A stretch of 64,000 nucleotides of DNA from Chryseobacterium aquifrigidense (GCF_006716485.1 NZ_VFPD01000001.1:2149910-2213909), one strand, 5' to 3'; shown: positions 18,001 through 26,091, counted from the stretch's first letter. Numbers and translations: made by a program. The notes: generated by a model from the letters alone, not told the origin.

Positions 18001-21000
18001 CCACCAGCTGAAACTGAAGGTTAAGATCCGAAACACTTTTATCTTTAGGAATTTCAGCGGTATATTCTAATATTCCGTTTTTCATCTGACGAACTTCTGA
18101 AACCGTTTTCCCGGATCCATCCTGCACAAAAACATTCACTAATGCATGAGGAACCGCTGAGAAAACATAAACTTTCGCCTTTTCTCCTCTTGACAATTCT
18201 TCTTTCGGAGCAATCACCGTAAGGAAAGTTTTTTGAGTGGGTTTTAAAGCTGTTTTATCCCAGACACTGAAATACTGTGAAGTTTTGATCGTGTCTTTTC
18301 CTTCAATATTAAAAAGTTCCAGCTGGTAATCTCCTGCTTCCAGTTTTCCTAAGTCAAGACTTGCTGCTGCCTGAGAATTATCGGTTGGCTGCTGCTGTCT
18401 TTCAATCAATATTTTTTCGGTTTTCCAGTTTTTAATCTCATCATTTTCATCAAAAAGATCATGTGGAAATTTGCTGATGAACTCTTCTTTTGAATATTTC
18501 GGAAGATTCTGCACATCAGATTTGAAATTATCTCTGAAAATTCTGTCAGGAGCAGTCAGTTTTGATAGCTTAACCTGATAAGTTTTTTTAAGATTCTGAT
18601 CGTTATAATTCTTAGTTTCCACCTTTACTTTTACATTTTCGTCTGTAAAAGTATTGCTGATGTTTTCCGCCTGAATGTAATGAGAAACTGATGCTACTTT
18701 CAATTGAGTATTGGCAGTCTGTGTTTCCCCATTGATGTCTGTAACGGATGCATTGATGGCATAGTTATCAATCTGTATGCCTTCCAGCTTTTCATCTTTT
18801 TTAAGTTCCAAACGAATCGTAAATTCTCCTTTTTCATTAGTCTTCGCTTCACCCAGAATTGAATTTTCATTGTCATCATTCTGCGGGTACCAGCTGAAAT
18901 ACCTCCATCTGATATTCTGTTTCTTTATTTCATAATTAACGGTCGTATTACTCAGCGGAACACCAGAAAACATGATTGCTTTTCCTTTCAGTTCTATCGT
19001 CTGACCATATTTGTACTCCTCTTTAACAGGGTCAAAGGTTACTTCAAATTTTGGTCTTTTGTACTCTTCTACCCTGAAATTTTTATATCCTGTGCTTTCC
19101 CCTTCTATTCTCAGGTAAAAATTACCGTTCAGTTTTCCTTTTGGAAGAATGAAGCTTCCATGATAAGAACCGAATTCATTGGTAGTAAATTCCTGTGAAG
19201 AAACTTCTTCACTGTTGGTATTCAATAAGGTAATTTTTTGTTTCAACCCTGAAATAACAGCTTCGACTTCCTTATTTATTCTGGTATTAACCACCTTGAA
19301 ATAAACAGTCTGTCCTGGGCGGTAAATTCCCCGATCTATAAAAATCTGAGCGGTGGAACGCGTTTGTTTATTTGGATTATAATCGTCAACATTTCCTCTG
19401 TTTCCGTACACCTGCATGATCTGGAAATCATTGGTTTTAGGCTGTTGGATCAGGAAAGTTCTGTAATATTCTTTGCTGTCAGTAGCAGGAAACTTAAATA
19501 CCCCGCTGGCATTGGTTGTTCCCTCAATTTTAGTTAATGTTTTATTGGAAACAAATTCATAAAATCGAAGCCCTTCATTGGCTAAAGGCTTGCCATTTTC
19601 ACTATTAACCAATTTCAGCTCATCGGAAAGAGGGTTTCTGTCCGTTTTAGACTGATAAATAATTTTGTTTCCGGAAACCAGAAAATACAAATTCTGTCTG
19701 GAATCCGTATCTTTCCTATCTGCTCCTGCAACTGTAAACTCTGCTACATATGCTCCTGAAGGCAGGGGTTTTACTTCCAAAGAAGTTTTATGACTCTGAT
19801 AATCTTTAGGATCCGGAAGCTGGAATGTTTCCTTCCGAACCAGATTCTTCTTTAATTTGTTAAAAGTATCGGAATAAGAGTCCTGAACATACCGAATTAA
19901 CGAAGTAAAATCATCTTTTACTTCATAAATATTCAGGGTAAATTCTGATACATTCTGATACTGTGCAACAAAATGAATTGGCAGATTATTCTGCGTCTGT
20001 GCTTCATATTTTAAAGTCAGATATGGATTTACAATCTGAGCTTCATTGCTTTTAATATTCTCCAGAAAAATGGATTTCGGATATTCACTTTTAGCCTGTG
20101 CCGCTAATGTAAGAGCTTCTTTTGGCTTCTTTTGATTAGTAAGTTCATCCATGATGTCTCCCATGATCATCACTTTATAATCCCCTTCTACATCAGATTT
20201 CAAAAGATTCTGAAGCTGCTGAAGTTTATCCTTACAATGAGTGAAGTTACAGTTTTCCGTAAGCTTTTCTTTCATAAAGTACAACTTTGGATTTCCTGTG
20301 TTCTGTTCGATCAGTTCATCATAAATTGTATTGATTGCTGTACGATTTTCTGTAAGTTCATTTTTGGTAAAAATATTGTTTTCAGATAAAAACGCTATTT
20401 TCTTCACTGCATACCAATCCGACAATGTCGGGAAATAAACAAGGTCTCCTGTTTCTGAAAAGATATTCTTATACTTTTCCAGAGCGATTTTTTTCATTTC
20501 GGCTTTCTCCTTATCAAGTTCCTGAAAGCTTGTTGTCAGATAATTCTTAAAATCAAGCTTACTCCAGGTTTCAATCTGTGAAACATCCTGCGAATTGACA
20601 TTGGTTCTCCCATTTATTTTCCATGAATTCTGTTGATAATAATCCATAAAAAAACCATTCAGCAGAACTTTGTACACCAATTTCCCTTCTCCGTTCACTT
20701 TTCCTTCCGCATCTTTAAGCTTTTTGAAAAATTGAGAGGCGGAATCATTCTGATCATCGTCCGTTGTTTGGTTTACAATACTGAATTCCGCTTTCAGAGA
20801 ACGGATCAGTTCGAAGGCATTATTTTCTTTCATGGCTTGTTTTTGTATGTCTAAAATAATGGGAAGATTAGATTTATACGCTCCTTTTACACTGTTATCA
20901 GCCACTTTTTTCCATTGGGTATCGTAATATTTCTGTGCGGATACCGTTGAAAAGCTCAGCATTATAAGCAAAAGCAGAAAAATCTTGGAAAATCTTTTCA

Positions 21001-21001
21001 T
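15056..21001 (-). CDS. Alpha-2-macroglobulin family protein, thioester-less, with a calcium-repeat insert
   Basis: A 1981-residue exported protein of the bacterial alpha-2-macroglobulin family, which traps or inhibits proteases at the envelope. A signal peptide ends at STVSAQ (residue 23). The MG2 hallmark IFIDRGIYRPGQTVYFKVVN lies near residue 555, and the A2M domain (FFYPDLKTDAEGNVSFEFTS) near 1215. The complement-like helical domain contains NPDGGFSWYPGYPSSYGTSL near 1540. There is no Cys-x-Glu-Gln thioester; all the cysteines are in other places. Near 1125-1160 sits a thrombospondin type-3/OmpA-like calcium repeat (DSDSDGITDKDDACP). Its start codon is only 18 bases from that of the divergent UbiA-like gene. 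Confidence 0.92.
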   Translation of the reverse strand: MKRFSKIFLLLLIMLSFSTVSAQKYYDTQWKKVADNSVKGAYKSNLPIILDIQKQAMKENNAFELIRSLKAEFSIVNQTTDDDQNDSASQFFKKLKDAEGKVNGEGKLVYKVLLNGFFMDYYQQNSWKINGRTNVNSQDVSQIETWSKLDFKNYLTTSFQELDKEKAEMKKIALEKYKNIFSETGDLVYFPTLSDWYAVKKIAFLSENNIFTKNELTENRTAINTIYDELIEQNTGNPKLYFMKEKLTENCNFTHCKDKLQQLQNLLKSDVEGDYKVMIMGDIMDELTNQKKPKEALTLAAQAKSEYPKSIFLENIKSNEAQIVNPYLTLKYEAQTQNNLPIHFVAQYQNVSEFTLNIYEVKDDFTSLIRYVQDSYSDTFNKLKKNLVRKETFQLPDPKDYQSHKTSLEVKPLPSGAYVAEFTVAGADRKDTDSRQNLYFLVSGNKIIYQSKTDRNPLSDELKLVNSENGKPLANEGLRFYEFVSNKTLTKIEGTTNASGVFKFPATDSKEYYRTFLIQQPKTNDFQIMQVYGNRGNVDDYNPNKQTRSTAQIFIDRGIYRPGQTVYFKVVNTRINKEVEAVISGLKQKITLLNTNSEEVSSQEFTTNEFGSYHGSFILPKGKLNGNFYLRIEGESTGYKNFRVEEYKRPKFEVTFDPVKEEYKYGQTIELKGKAIMFSGVPLSNTTVNYEIKKQNIRWRYFSWYPQNDDNENSILGEAKTNEKGEFTIRLELKKDEKLEGIQIDNYAINASVTDINGETQTANTQLKVASVSHYIQAENISNTFTDENVKVKVETKNYNDQNLKKTYQVKLSKLTAPDRIFRDNFKSDVQNLPKYSKEEFISKFPHDLFDENDEIKNWKTEKILIERQQQPTDNSQAAASLDLGKLEAGDYQLELFNIEGKDTIKTSQYFSVWDKTALKPTQKTFLTVIAPKEELSRGEKAKVYVFSAVPHALVNVFVQDGSGKTVSEVRQMKNGILEYTAEIPKDKSVSDLNLQFQLVAFNDVNTQSVSLKIKDTEKPLKIETVTFRDKLEPNVKEKWTVKVTGNDNEKINAKVLANMYDMSLDQFAANSYSWRKLYTPFVMVTSYGIRNYLQQQNYQKRLRYFEDKYVQVPQFNWFDGRFGIGWDSDSDGITDKDDACPTVPGSTQYNGCPKPKSVNASEVTSYRSMRSAKVALPAAPIAKEEAIVMDAVAGNAGGVLDGTAKELDKVAVRQNLNETAFFYPDLKTDAEGNVSFEFTSPEALTKWKLMFLAHTKDARAATLEKEVVTQKEFSVTPNYPRFLREGDELNLQSKLSNLTGKKLNGSAELQILDAFTNENVSSKFGMNSGVQNFNLTENGSSALTWKVKVPDNVSSVIFKVVAKAGAYSDGEQQAIAVLPNRMLVTDAVPVFVKEGETKTFVLDNLKNNTSTTASNVSNTLELTTNPIWEIMFALPSLKNDQNNSADVIFNKWFADVLASEIFKANPKMKTVFEEYQNKGLLQSNLEKNQELKQLLLEETPWVLESKNEGEQMQKLALLFDVNTMKNSINQDWDDFKKLQNPDGGFSWYPGYPSSYGTSLYILKNLGKINSWLKDNVKDYQSADEKVLVAKLIQYVDNEVAKYYDVKKDNVWNNWAMDYLDTRNYWEQQYPLKGKGATLKTLVKQKAKTAKITDFTFFGLHRAALLMDNYGLKEVSAKLMTYLKETSTDTKTQGVYWKQNLNDWGWFGSKVVNHAGALDAFNKLKSNDQSFIEDMKIWLVTQKEVNSWGSSRGTAEVIFTILNSGKSWTGAESDKATILWGGKEVAPQTQATGYVKSTVKTEAIDKNLATVTVTKPGPGIVQGGLFWQYYEDLDKIKSSENYIAVTKELYKKVKTVNGEELQKISTETPLKVGDKISVRMILNTDRAMEFIHIKDMRAAGFEPIDVLSGYQWKNNLGYYQSTKDASTNFYIQYMPKGKYVFEYDVVANASGKFSNGITTMQNYYAPQMNAHTKGSNVTISE

Positions 21002-21019
21002 ATATATTAATTTTGATAA

Positions 21020-21775
21020 ATGAACATTTTAAAAATACTGAAAAAAACGGTCATAGACAGCCAGCTTTATGTCTCGCTTGTGGGAACGCTTTTTGCAGTA
21101 TTTTTCATGAAAGAGCAAAACACATTCCGTTTCCCTACCTTTGCATTAATTTTCATTACTTATTTCAGTGGTTATCTGTATACTAAATACCAATACACCA
21201 GACACTTTTTAAAAATAGTAATTCTCAATGCCATTGCAGGAATTGTCTGTGCTCTTTTAATCATTCATAATCATAATGAAATAAGACTTCTGAAATGGTT
21301 TATTATTGTAGTACTGGGATTACTTTACAATAGTTTTTTTCTTGATGTTTACATCCGGAAAATCCCTTTACTGAAAGTTTTCTACGTAGGACTAGTATGG
21401 GCACTGGTCAACTGCTGGCTTACGCTTCCGGAATTTAGTATTCCTATTTTTCTGATCAGCTTTTTCTTTATTACTGCCCTTGTGCTTCCTTTTGATATCC
21501 GGGATATGAACAGTGATACCGTAAAGACTTTCCCAATGCTGATAGGTGTGGAAAATACTAAATATATTGCCTACGCCCTGGTTTTCATCAGTACTATCAT
21601 TGGAGTTTTCTATCTTGAATTACAATATGCCTTGGCATTTTTTATGGCAAGCATCGCAACTTATATTCTCATCTATTTCTCTGATAATAAAAGAGATGAC
21701 GCTTATTACTCGTTCGGGGTAGAAACTTGTTCGGCACTTCCTTTTTTATTTTTAGTAATAATGGAGTATTTTTGA
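21020..21775 (+). CDS. UbiA prenyltransferase-like membrane protein
   Basis: A 251-residue protein with about eight membrane helices. LPFDIRDMNSD (near residue 157) followed by KTFPMLIGVENTKY matches the second Asp-rich motif and following loop of the UbiA prenyltransferase family. The first motif (usually NDxxDxxxD) is not visible; the corresponding place reads GYLYTKYQYTRHF. The protein may be a divergent or inactive member, so substrate prediction is unsafe. It precedes recF by three bases (stop at 21775, ATG at 21779), so the two are likely cotranscribed. Confidence 0.8.
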   Translation: MNILKILKKTVIDSQLYVSLVGTLFAVFFMKEQNTFRFPTFALIFITYFSGYLYTKYQYTRHFLKIVILNAIAGIVCALLIIHNHNEIRLLKWFIIVVLGLLYNSFFLDVYIRKIPLLKVFYVGLVWALVNCWLTLPEFSIPIFLISFFFITALVLPFDIRDMNSDTVKTFPMLIGVENTKYIAYALVFISTIIGVFYLELQYALAFFMASIATYILIYFSDNKRDDAYYSFGVETCSALPFLFLVIMEYF

Positions 21776-21778
21776 CGA

Positions 21779-22858
21779 ATGATTATCAAGAAGCTTTCCC
21801 TCTACAATTTCAAAAACCACTCTGAGAAAAAATTTGAATTTTCCCCGCAAATCAACTGTTTTGTGGGTAACAACGGTGTGGGAAAGACTAATATTCTGGA
21901 TGCTTTGCATTATTTATCAGTAGGAAAAAGCTTTTTAGGAAATACTGATCTCAACAATATTAAACAGGAGGAAGATTTTTTTACCATTGATGCTGAAATT
22001 CAGAATGAAGACAGCGAAGATATTATCAGAATTACCCAGCCTAAGGAAGCTAAAAAGGTCATCAGGAAGAATGATAAAAGCTATGACAGGCTTGCAGATC
22101 ATATCGGATATTTACCAAGTGTTATGATTTCTCCTTATGATTCTAATCTTATTTCGGATTCCGGGGAAAGCAGGCGTAAGTTTCTGGATGCAATGATTTC
22201 TCAGACGGATTCAGAATACCTTTTTGATCTTATTCAATATCAGAAAACGATTCAGCAGCGAAATGCCTTACTGAAATATTTTGCAAAAAACAGAACCTGG
22301 GATAAAGATTCTCTGGAAATCTATGATGATCCGATTACCAGATCCGGAACGAAAATATTTAAGAAAAGAAAGGAGTTTGTAGAACAGCTCAATCCAATTG
22401 TTCAGAACTTCTATCAGATTATTTCAGGGGGAAAAGAAACGGTATCTGTTATTTATGAATCTCATTTACTGGAAGATTCTTTTGAAAACCTTTTAAAAGA
22501 AAGCCTTGAGAGAGACCGTATGCTTACTTACACTTCAAAAGGAATTCATAAAGATGATCTTCTTTTTGAAATGGACCATGTTTTAATCAAGAAAATCGGT
22601 TCTCAGGGACAGCAGAAGTCATTCCTGATTTCTTTAAAACTTGCTCAGATGAGTCTTGTAAAGGAACTCACCAAAAAGACTCCTATCCTGTTGCTTGATG
22701 ATATTTTTGATAAGCTTGATGACACCAGAGTTTCACAATTGATTGAACTTGTCAATAAGGAAAGCTTTGGACAGATTTTTATCACAGATACCCATAGAGA
22801 GCGTACGGAAAGTGTAGTGAAGAAAATTAATGAGGAAAGTATCATTTTTGAGGTTTAA
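21779..22858 (+). CDS. recF: DNA replication and repair protein RecF
   Basis: A 359-residue cytoplasmic SMC-like ATPase that helps load RecA at gaps. Walker A is GNNGVGKT at residues 30-37, the ABC-type signature is SQGQQKSFLISLKLAQ near 275, and Walker B with D-loop is PILLLDDIFDKLDDTR near 305. KLSLYNFKNHSEKKFEF at the N-terminus is typical. Length is normal. In many Bacteroidota recF is followed directly by a DUF721 gene; here a four-helix-bundle gene with flanking inverted repeats lies between them. Confidence 0.96.
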   Translation: MIIKKLSLYNFKNHSEKKFEFSPQINCFVGNNGVGKTNILDALHYLSVGKSFLGNTDLNNIKQEEDFFTIDAEIQNEDSEDIIRITQPKEAKKVIRKNDKSYDRLADHIGYLPSVMISPYDSNLISDSGESRRKFLDAMISQTDSEYLFDLIQYQKTIQQRNALLKYFAKNRTWDKDSLEIYDDPITRSGTKIFKKRKEFVEQLNPIVQNFYQIISGGKETVSVIYESHLLEDSFENLLKESLERDRMLTYTSKGIHKDDLLFEMDHVLIKKIGSQGQQKSFLISLKLAQMSLVKELTKKTPILLLDDIFDKLDDTRVSQLIELVNKESFGQIFITDTHRERTESVVKKINEESIIFEV

Positions 22859-22865
22859 TAATAGA

Positions 22866-22885
22866 TTCGGGATGCGAGTTACGAG
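22866..22885 (+). repeat. Left inverted repeat of the four-helix-bundle cassette
   Basis: TTCGGGATGCGAGTTACGAG starts eight bases after the recF stop. Its reverse complement matches 23394-23413 at 17 of 20 positions. A relative occurs at 9810-9837. Confidence 0.7.
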
Positions 22886-22990
22886 ATATAAAGTACAGTA
22901 GACAAAATGTAAGTGTAGATATAAAAACGAATTTTCTTTATCAAAGGAATGTTTTTTTGTCTTAACTTAAGATCCTAAAACACAAATGAT

Positions 22991-23368
22991 ATGAGTTATA
23001 GAAATCTTGACATTTATAAAATGGCTTTTAATTTATTTTTAAAAATCCATAAAGCATCTCATCTTCTTCCTAAATACGAACTTTTCGAACTGGGTAGTCA
23101 ATTAAGAAGGTCTTCAGACTCAGTCATTACAAATATTGTCGAAGGCTATGGAAGATCAACATATAGGAATGACTACATTCGCTTTCTGATTTACAGCCAT
23201 GCAAGTAACGATGAAACAATTAATCATTTGGAAAAAATTATCATATTATACCCTGAATTTTGCTCAGAATTTGAAACATTAAGAAATGAATATAATACAC
23301 TGGGTGGAAAGATTAACGTTTATAAAAAATGGGTCATAAAAAACTGGAATAAAAACAATCTGCAATAA
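22991..23368 (+). CDS. Four-helix-bundle protein (S23 / 23S rRNA intervening-sequence type)
   Basis: A 125-residue protein of the S23 four-helix-bundle family, which is found both inside 23S rRNA intervening sequences and as free-standing genes. Landmarks are YRNLDIYKMAFNLFLKIHKA, LGSQLRRSSDSVITNIVEGY with the near-invariant Arg-Arg-Ser/Ala and GYGR segments, and a C-terminal helix with Leu-Gly-Gly-Lys-Ile. Function is unknown. It is bracketed by inverted repeats (22866-22885 and 23394-23413) and separates recF from DUF721, which suggests that it arrived as a small cassette. Confidence 0.9.
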   Translation: MSYRNLDIYKMAFNLFLKIHKASHLLPKYELFELGSQLRRSSDSVITNIVEGYGRSTYRNDYIRFLIYSHASNDETINHLEKIIILYPEFCSEFETLRNEYNTLGGKINVYKKWVIKNWNKNNLQ

Positions 23369-23393
23369 AAAAATAAACCACGCAACCCAAAAC

Positions 23394-23413
23394 CTCGAAT
23401 CACGCATCCCGAA
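23394..23413 (-). repeat. Right inverted repeat of the four-helix-bundle cassette
   Basis: CTCGAATCACGCATCCCGAA is the inverted counterpart of 22866-22885 (17 of 20 identical). It ends 16 bases before the DUF721 start, so the cassette has replaced the usual recF-DUF721 spacer. Confidence 0.7.
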
Positions 23414-23429
23414 CCCCGAAACCCCGACT

Positions 23430-23723
23430 ATGAAGAAGAAAAAACGTGAATATCAATCCTCTGAACTGGTAAAATCTTTTGCCAGAATTTATGGTTTTGA
23501 ACATAAACTTGTTGCTTTTGATATTAAAGATTTCCTTGAAGAGTATCTTGATGAAAGCCTGTTCAATGAAATTAGAAGTGTTAATATCGAAAAAGAATGT
23601 ATTATTATTAAAATTGATTCTCCCCTGTTGAAACACGATTTTAAAATGCGGAAAAGCTTTTATCTTAAGAAGTTTCAGGATAAATTTGGGGCAGATAAAT
23701 TTAATGACCTTCAGATATTATAG
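23430..23723 (+). CDS. DUF721 domain protein
   Basis: A 97-residue protein of the DUF721 family (DciA-related small proteins, commonly near recF or dnaA genes). The N-terminus is very basic (KKKKREYQSSELVKSFARIY); a core EEYLDESLFNEIRSVNIEKE and a C-terminal basic helix KMRKSFYLKKFQDKFGADKF follow. The family is linked to replication (DciA loads the DnaB helicase), but a role for this short member is inferred only from its family and its position after recF. It starts 61 bases after the four-helix-bundle gene. Confidence 0.85.
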   Translation: MKKKKREYQSSELVKSFARIYGFEHKLVAFDIKDFLEEYLDESLFNEIRSVNIEKECIIIKIDSPLLKHDFKMRKSFYLKKFQDKFGADKFNDLQIL

Positions 23724-23824
23724 GAATACAGAGCAAATCCTTCAAATAATTCACCAATGTTGAAATTATTTTATTATATGCAATTTAATACGTATTTTTA
23801 GGGTAAATTAAAACTATTTTTATC

Positions 23825-23992
23825 ATGAAAAAATCAATTGCATCAAAAAAACTGACAAGAAACACTTTAAAAACAATACAGGGAGGAGGAGTTGGACAGA
23901 TCTGCTGTGCTGTAAGCTGCGCTAATGAAAACGAATGTGCTTATTGGACAACATTACCTACAAAATGCCCGTTACTTCCTATTTGTCTTTAA
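23825..23992 (+). CDS. GG-leader, bacteriocin-like Cys-rich peptide precursor
   Basis: A 55-residue peptide. The first ~21 residues (MKKSIASKKLTRNTLKTIQG and G) form a basic leader ending in Gly-Gly-Gly at 20-22, the double-glycine type cleaved by peptidase-containing ABC transporters (C39). The putative core from about residue 23 has six cysteines (27, 28, 32, 38, 48, 54) in 33 residues and a Pro-rich end. Flavobacteria carry many such bacteriocin-like leader peptides of unknown activity. No maturation or export gene is adjacent. A strong terminator follows at 24012. Function is inferred from the leader only. Confidence 0.8.
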   Translation: MKKSIASKKLTRNTLKTIQGGGVGQICCAVSCANENECAYWTTLPTKCPLLPICL

Positions 23993-24011
23993 AAGTAACT
24001 TATAATGATAG

Positions 24012-24041
24012 AAAAATGCTACCCATACGGTAGCATTTTTT
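24012..24041. terminator. Intrinsic terminator after the GG-leader peptide gene
   Basis: A 12-bp perfect stem (AAAAATGCTACC/GGTAGCATTTTT) with a five-base loop and T-tract. It also lies seven bases past the end of the convergent gene at 24048 and can serve both. Confidence 0.88.
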
Positions 24042-24047
24042 GTTATA

Positions 24048-26078
24048 TTAATGTTCTTCTGATTTATTGGAAATGGTACTGCTCATCAGGTCATCTGCCT
24101 TCTTATCCAGGCCAGAGCTTAATGGCAGGAAGAATTTCAGCGGATGTTTTGTAAAGTATCTGAAAATTTCTTTATAGATTTCACTTACCTGGCCAAAGTT
24201 CATCTTTCTTGATCTGAAGGCCAGAAACATTGATAAACTGAAACTTACCAGGAAGTTGAAGAAACCAATTAAAAAGACTGTAAAAAAAGACATCCAGAAT
24301 GTATAGGAATCTACGGAGAAATCTTTTCCGTACAATCCTAAAGCAAAGTTACCAGCGGCAAAGGTAATGTGCCTGATATCCAGATCCAGCCCGAAAAACA
24401 TTCCGACAGGTGCTGTGGCTCCAAGGAAAACCCCAAACCAGAAATTGGAAATGATTCCCGGCCAGTTTTTAGCATAATATTTTGACAGACCTTTTGCGAA
24501 TTTCTTTCCGAAAAAGCTCCTGATGGAAAGATTTTTGGCAATTCTTTCCGGGATCTGGTAAAACACAGAGTTGTTCCCGATATTCCCCGAAATAATTCCT
24601 GAAATGAAAAGGTAAAATCCGGCGATACTTGCATGCAGAATAGCTTTTGATTTAAAAGGATCGAGATCTTTTAACAGTTTATCAGAACGCTCCACAGCAA
24701 GGTTTTGTGAGAAAAATACATCCAATCCGTAAATGATGGCAAGTGCCACCGGAAAAGCCAGCAAAACATTCCCCACAAAGGCAATGAACTGACTTCTGAA
24801 TAATTTAGATACTAGATGGGCAAATTCTGTATTGTTTCTTTGGGCATTTCCTTCTTCGGATAATACTTTTGTCATCGTAGCGGCTGTCATGGCCGGCTGT
24901 TTTGTAGCCAGCGTAAAACCCATCAGATAAATCATCACAAATCCCATCGCATAGTTCATGGAGTACAGGAAAGCGTGTGAAAAATCGCTTCCGGGGATAT
25001 ACCCGTAGAGCATTTTCAATACACAGAGCGCTCCTACGATAATTCCACCACCACTCGCTTTGTAAAACATGGTCATATATTCCTTACGGGTAGAGGTAAT
25101 ATAATGAGTTCCTGTTTCAGCGGTGTGATTGGTAATAAGGTGTGAAATCAGTCTTGTACTATCATTGATCAGGTCTGAAATATTATTTTTGTGAGATTTA
25201 TAACTCAGAATATTAAAAATCAGCTGCTTGGATTTGATCTGAATATCTTCATCGGTATCAATAATCAATAACTGAACAATCTCATAAATTCTTTCTGTCT
25301 GTTGGCGGATTTTCAGAAGAGACTGATTAATTTTTCCTGAAATACCATATTTGGCAGAATTTTTAAAAGCAATATTTACAAATTCCTGGCACTGTTCTGC
25401 ATAGATTTTTATCTGCTTATATCTGCTGTCTTTTGAATGCAGCTGTAATTCAGGATCTTTTACGAGATCATCCGCTAATGTCTCCAGCTCATTCTGAAGA
25501 GCAAGGAACGGATTGTCTAAATTTCTGTATTGAGGTGCCATTCTCACCACTTCCACTTCCATTGCCATTCCTGTTACCCTCCAGGAGAGAATGTTCATAG
25601 AGAAAATAAGTTCTTTTTTAACATTAGGACGGATAATAAAATCCGAAGCTCCCAACATATTTAAAAACTCATTGATTTCATTTTCAGGAAGGTTATGGAG
25701 ATATTTCAAATCTCTTTTCGGCCTCATACTGACATTATCGATCATGTACCACACCGTATTTTCGTTTTCAACGGGCGGCAGAACCTTATTCAATATTCTT
25801 TTTTTAAGTTCCGGGAAAAAGGCATTTTCTGAAAGAATATTTGCTTCTGTCAGGGAAAGGTTGAAAGGTCTTCCTCTAAAAATATTGTGAATGTAATATT
25901 TAAAGTTTTCAGCAAAATTAGGATTGCTTCTGAAGAAATTGAGCACATCAGTGAAGTCCGCCTCTTTTATGGTCTCAAGAAACTCTGCAAAAGGTTCTAA
26001 AGAAAGGGTTTCGTTCTTAAAAGAAAAGTATTTTTTAAGAACTGACTCAAAATTTGTGCTGGAATTAAAGAATTTCAT
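24048..26078 (-). CDS. Gcr-family 'site-specific recombinase' membrane protein
   Basis: A 676-residue protein of the family named after the gonococcal Gcr 'site-specific recombinase'. The first ~340 residues are soluble and helical (FAEFLETIKEADFTDVLNFF, LEVEVVRMAP-type segment near 170, LLKIRQQTERIYEIVQLLII). The second half contains about six to eight membrane helices (GGGIIVGALCVLKMLYGYIP, GFVMIYLMGFTLATKQPAMT, FWFGVFLGATAPVGMFFGLD). No Tyr or Ser recombinase catalytic motif is visible, so the family name should not be taken as a function. A possible -7 box (26084-26091) lies immediately before the start, within the end of mtgA. Confidence 0.85.
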   Translation of the reverse strand: MKFFNSSTNFESVLKKYFSFKNETLSLEPFAEFLETIKEADFTDVLNFFRSNPNFAENFKYYIHNIFRGRPFNLSLTEANILSENAFFPELKKRILNKVLPPVENENTVWYMIDNVSMRPKRDLKYLHNLPENEINEFLNMLGASDFIIRPNVKKELIFSMNILSWRVTGMAMEVEVVRMAPQYRNLDNPFLALQNELETLADDLVKDPELQLHSKDSRYKQIKIYAEQCQEFVNIAFKNSAKYGISGKINQSLLKIRQQTERIYEIVQLLIIDTDEDIQIKSKQLIFNILSYKSHKNNISDLINDSTRLISHLITNHTAETGTHYITSTRKEYMTMFYKASGGGIIVGALCVLKMLYGYIPGSDFSHAFLYSMNYAMGFVMIYLMGFTLATKQPAMTAATMTKVLSEEGNAQRNNTEFAHLVSKLFRSQFIAFVGNVLLAFPVALAIIYGLDVFFSQNLAVERSDKLLKDLDPFKSKAILHASIAGFYLFISGIISGNIGNNSVFYQIPERIAKNLSIRSFFGKKFAKGLSKYYAKNWPGIISNFWFGVFLGATAPVGMFFGLDLDIRHITFAAGNFALGLYGKDFSVDSYTFWMSFFTVFLIGFFNFLVSFSLSMFLAFRSRKMNFGQVSEIYKEIFRYFTKHPLKFFLPLSSGLDKKADDLMSSTISNKSEEH

Positions 26079-26091
26079 TAGTACAAAGATA

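Noticed and set aside
26084..26091. TATCTTTG -7 box before the Gcr-type gene
   Set aside because: It would put the transcription start on the start codon itself (leaderless) and lies at the very end of mtgA; mentioned under the gene but not listed as a promoter.
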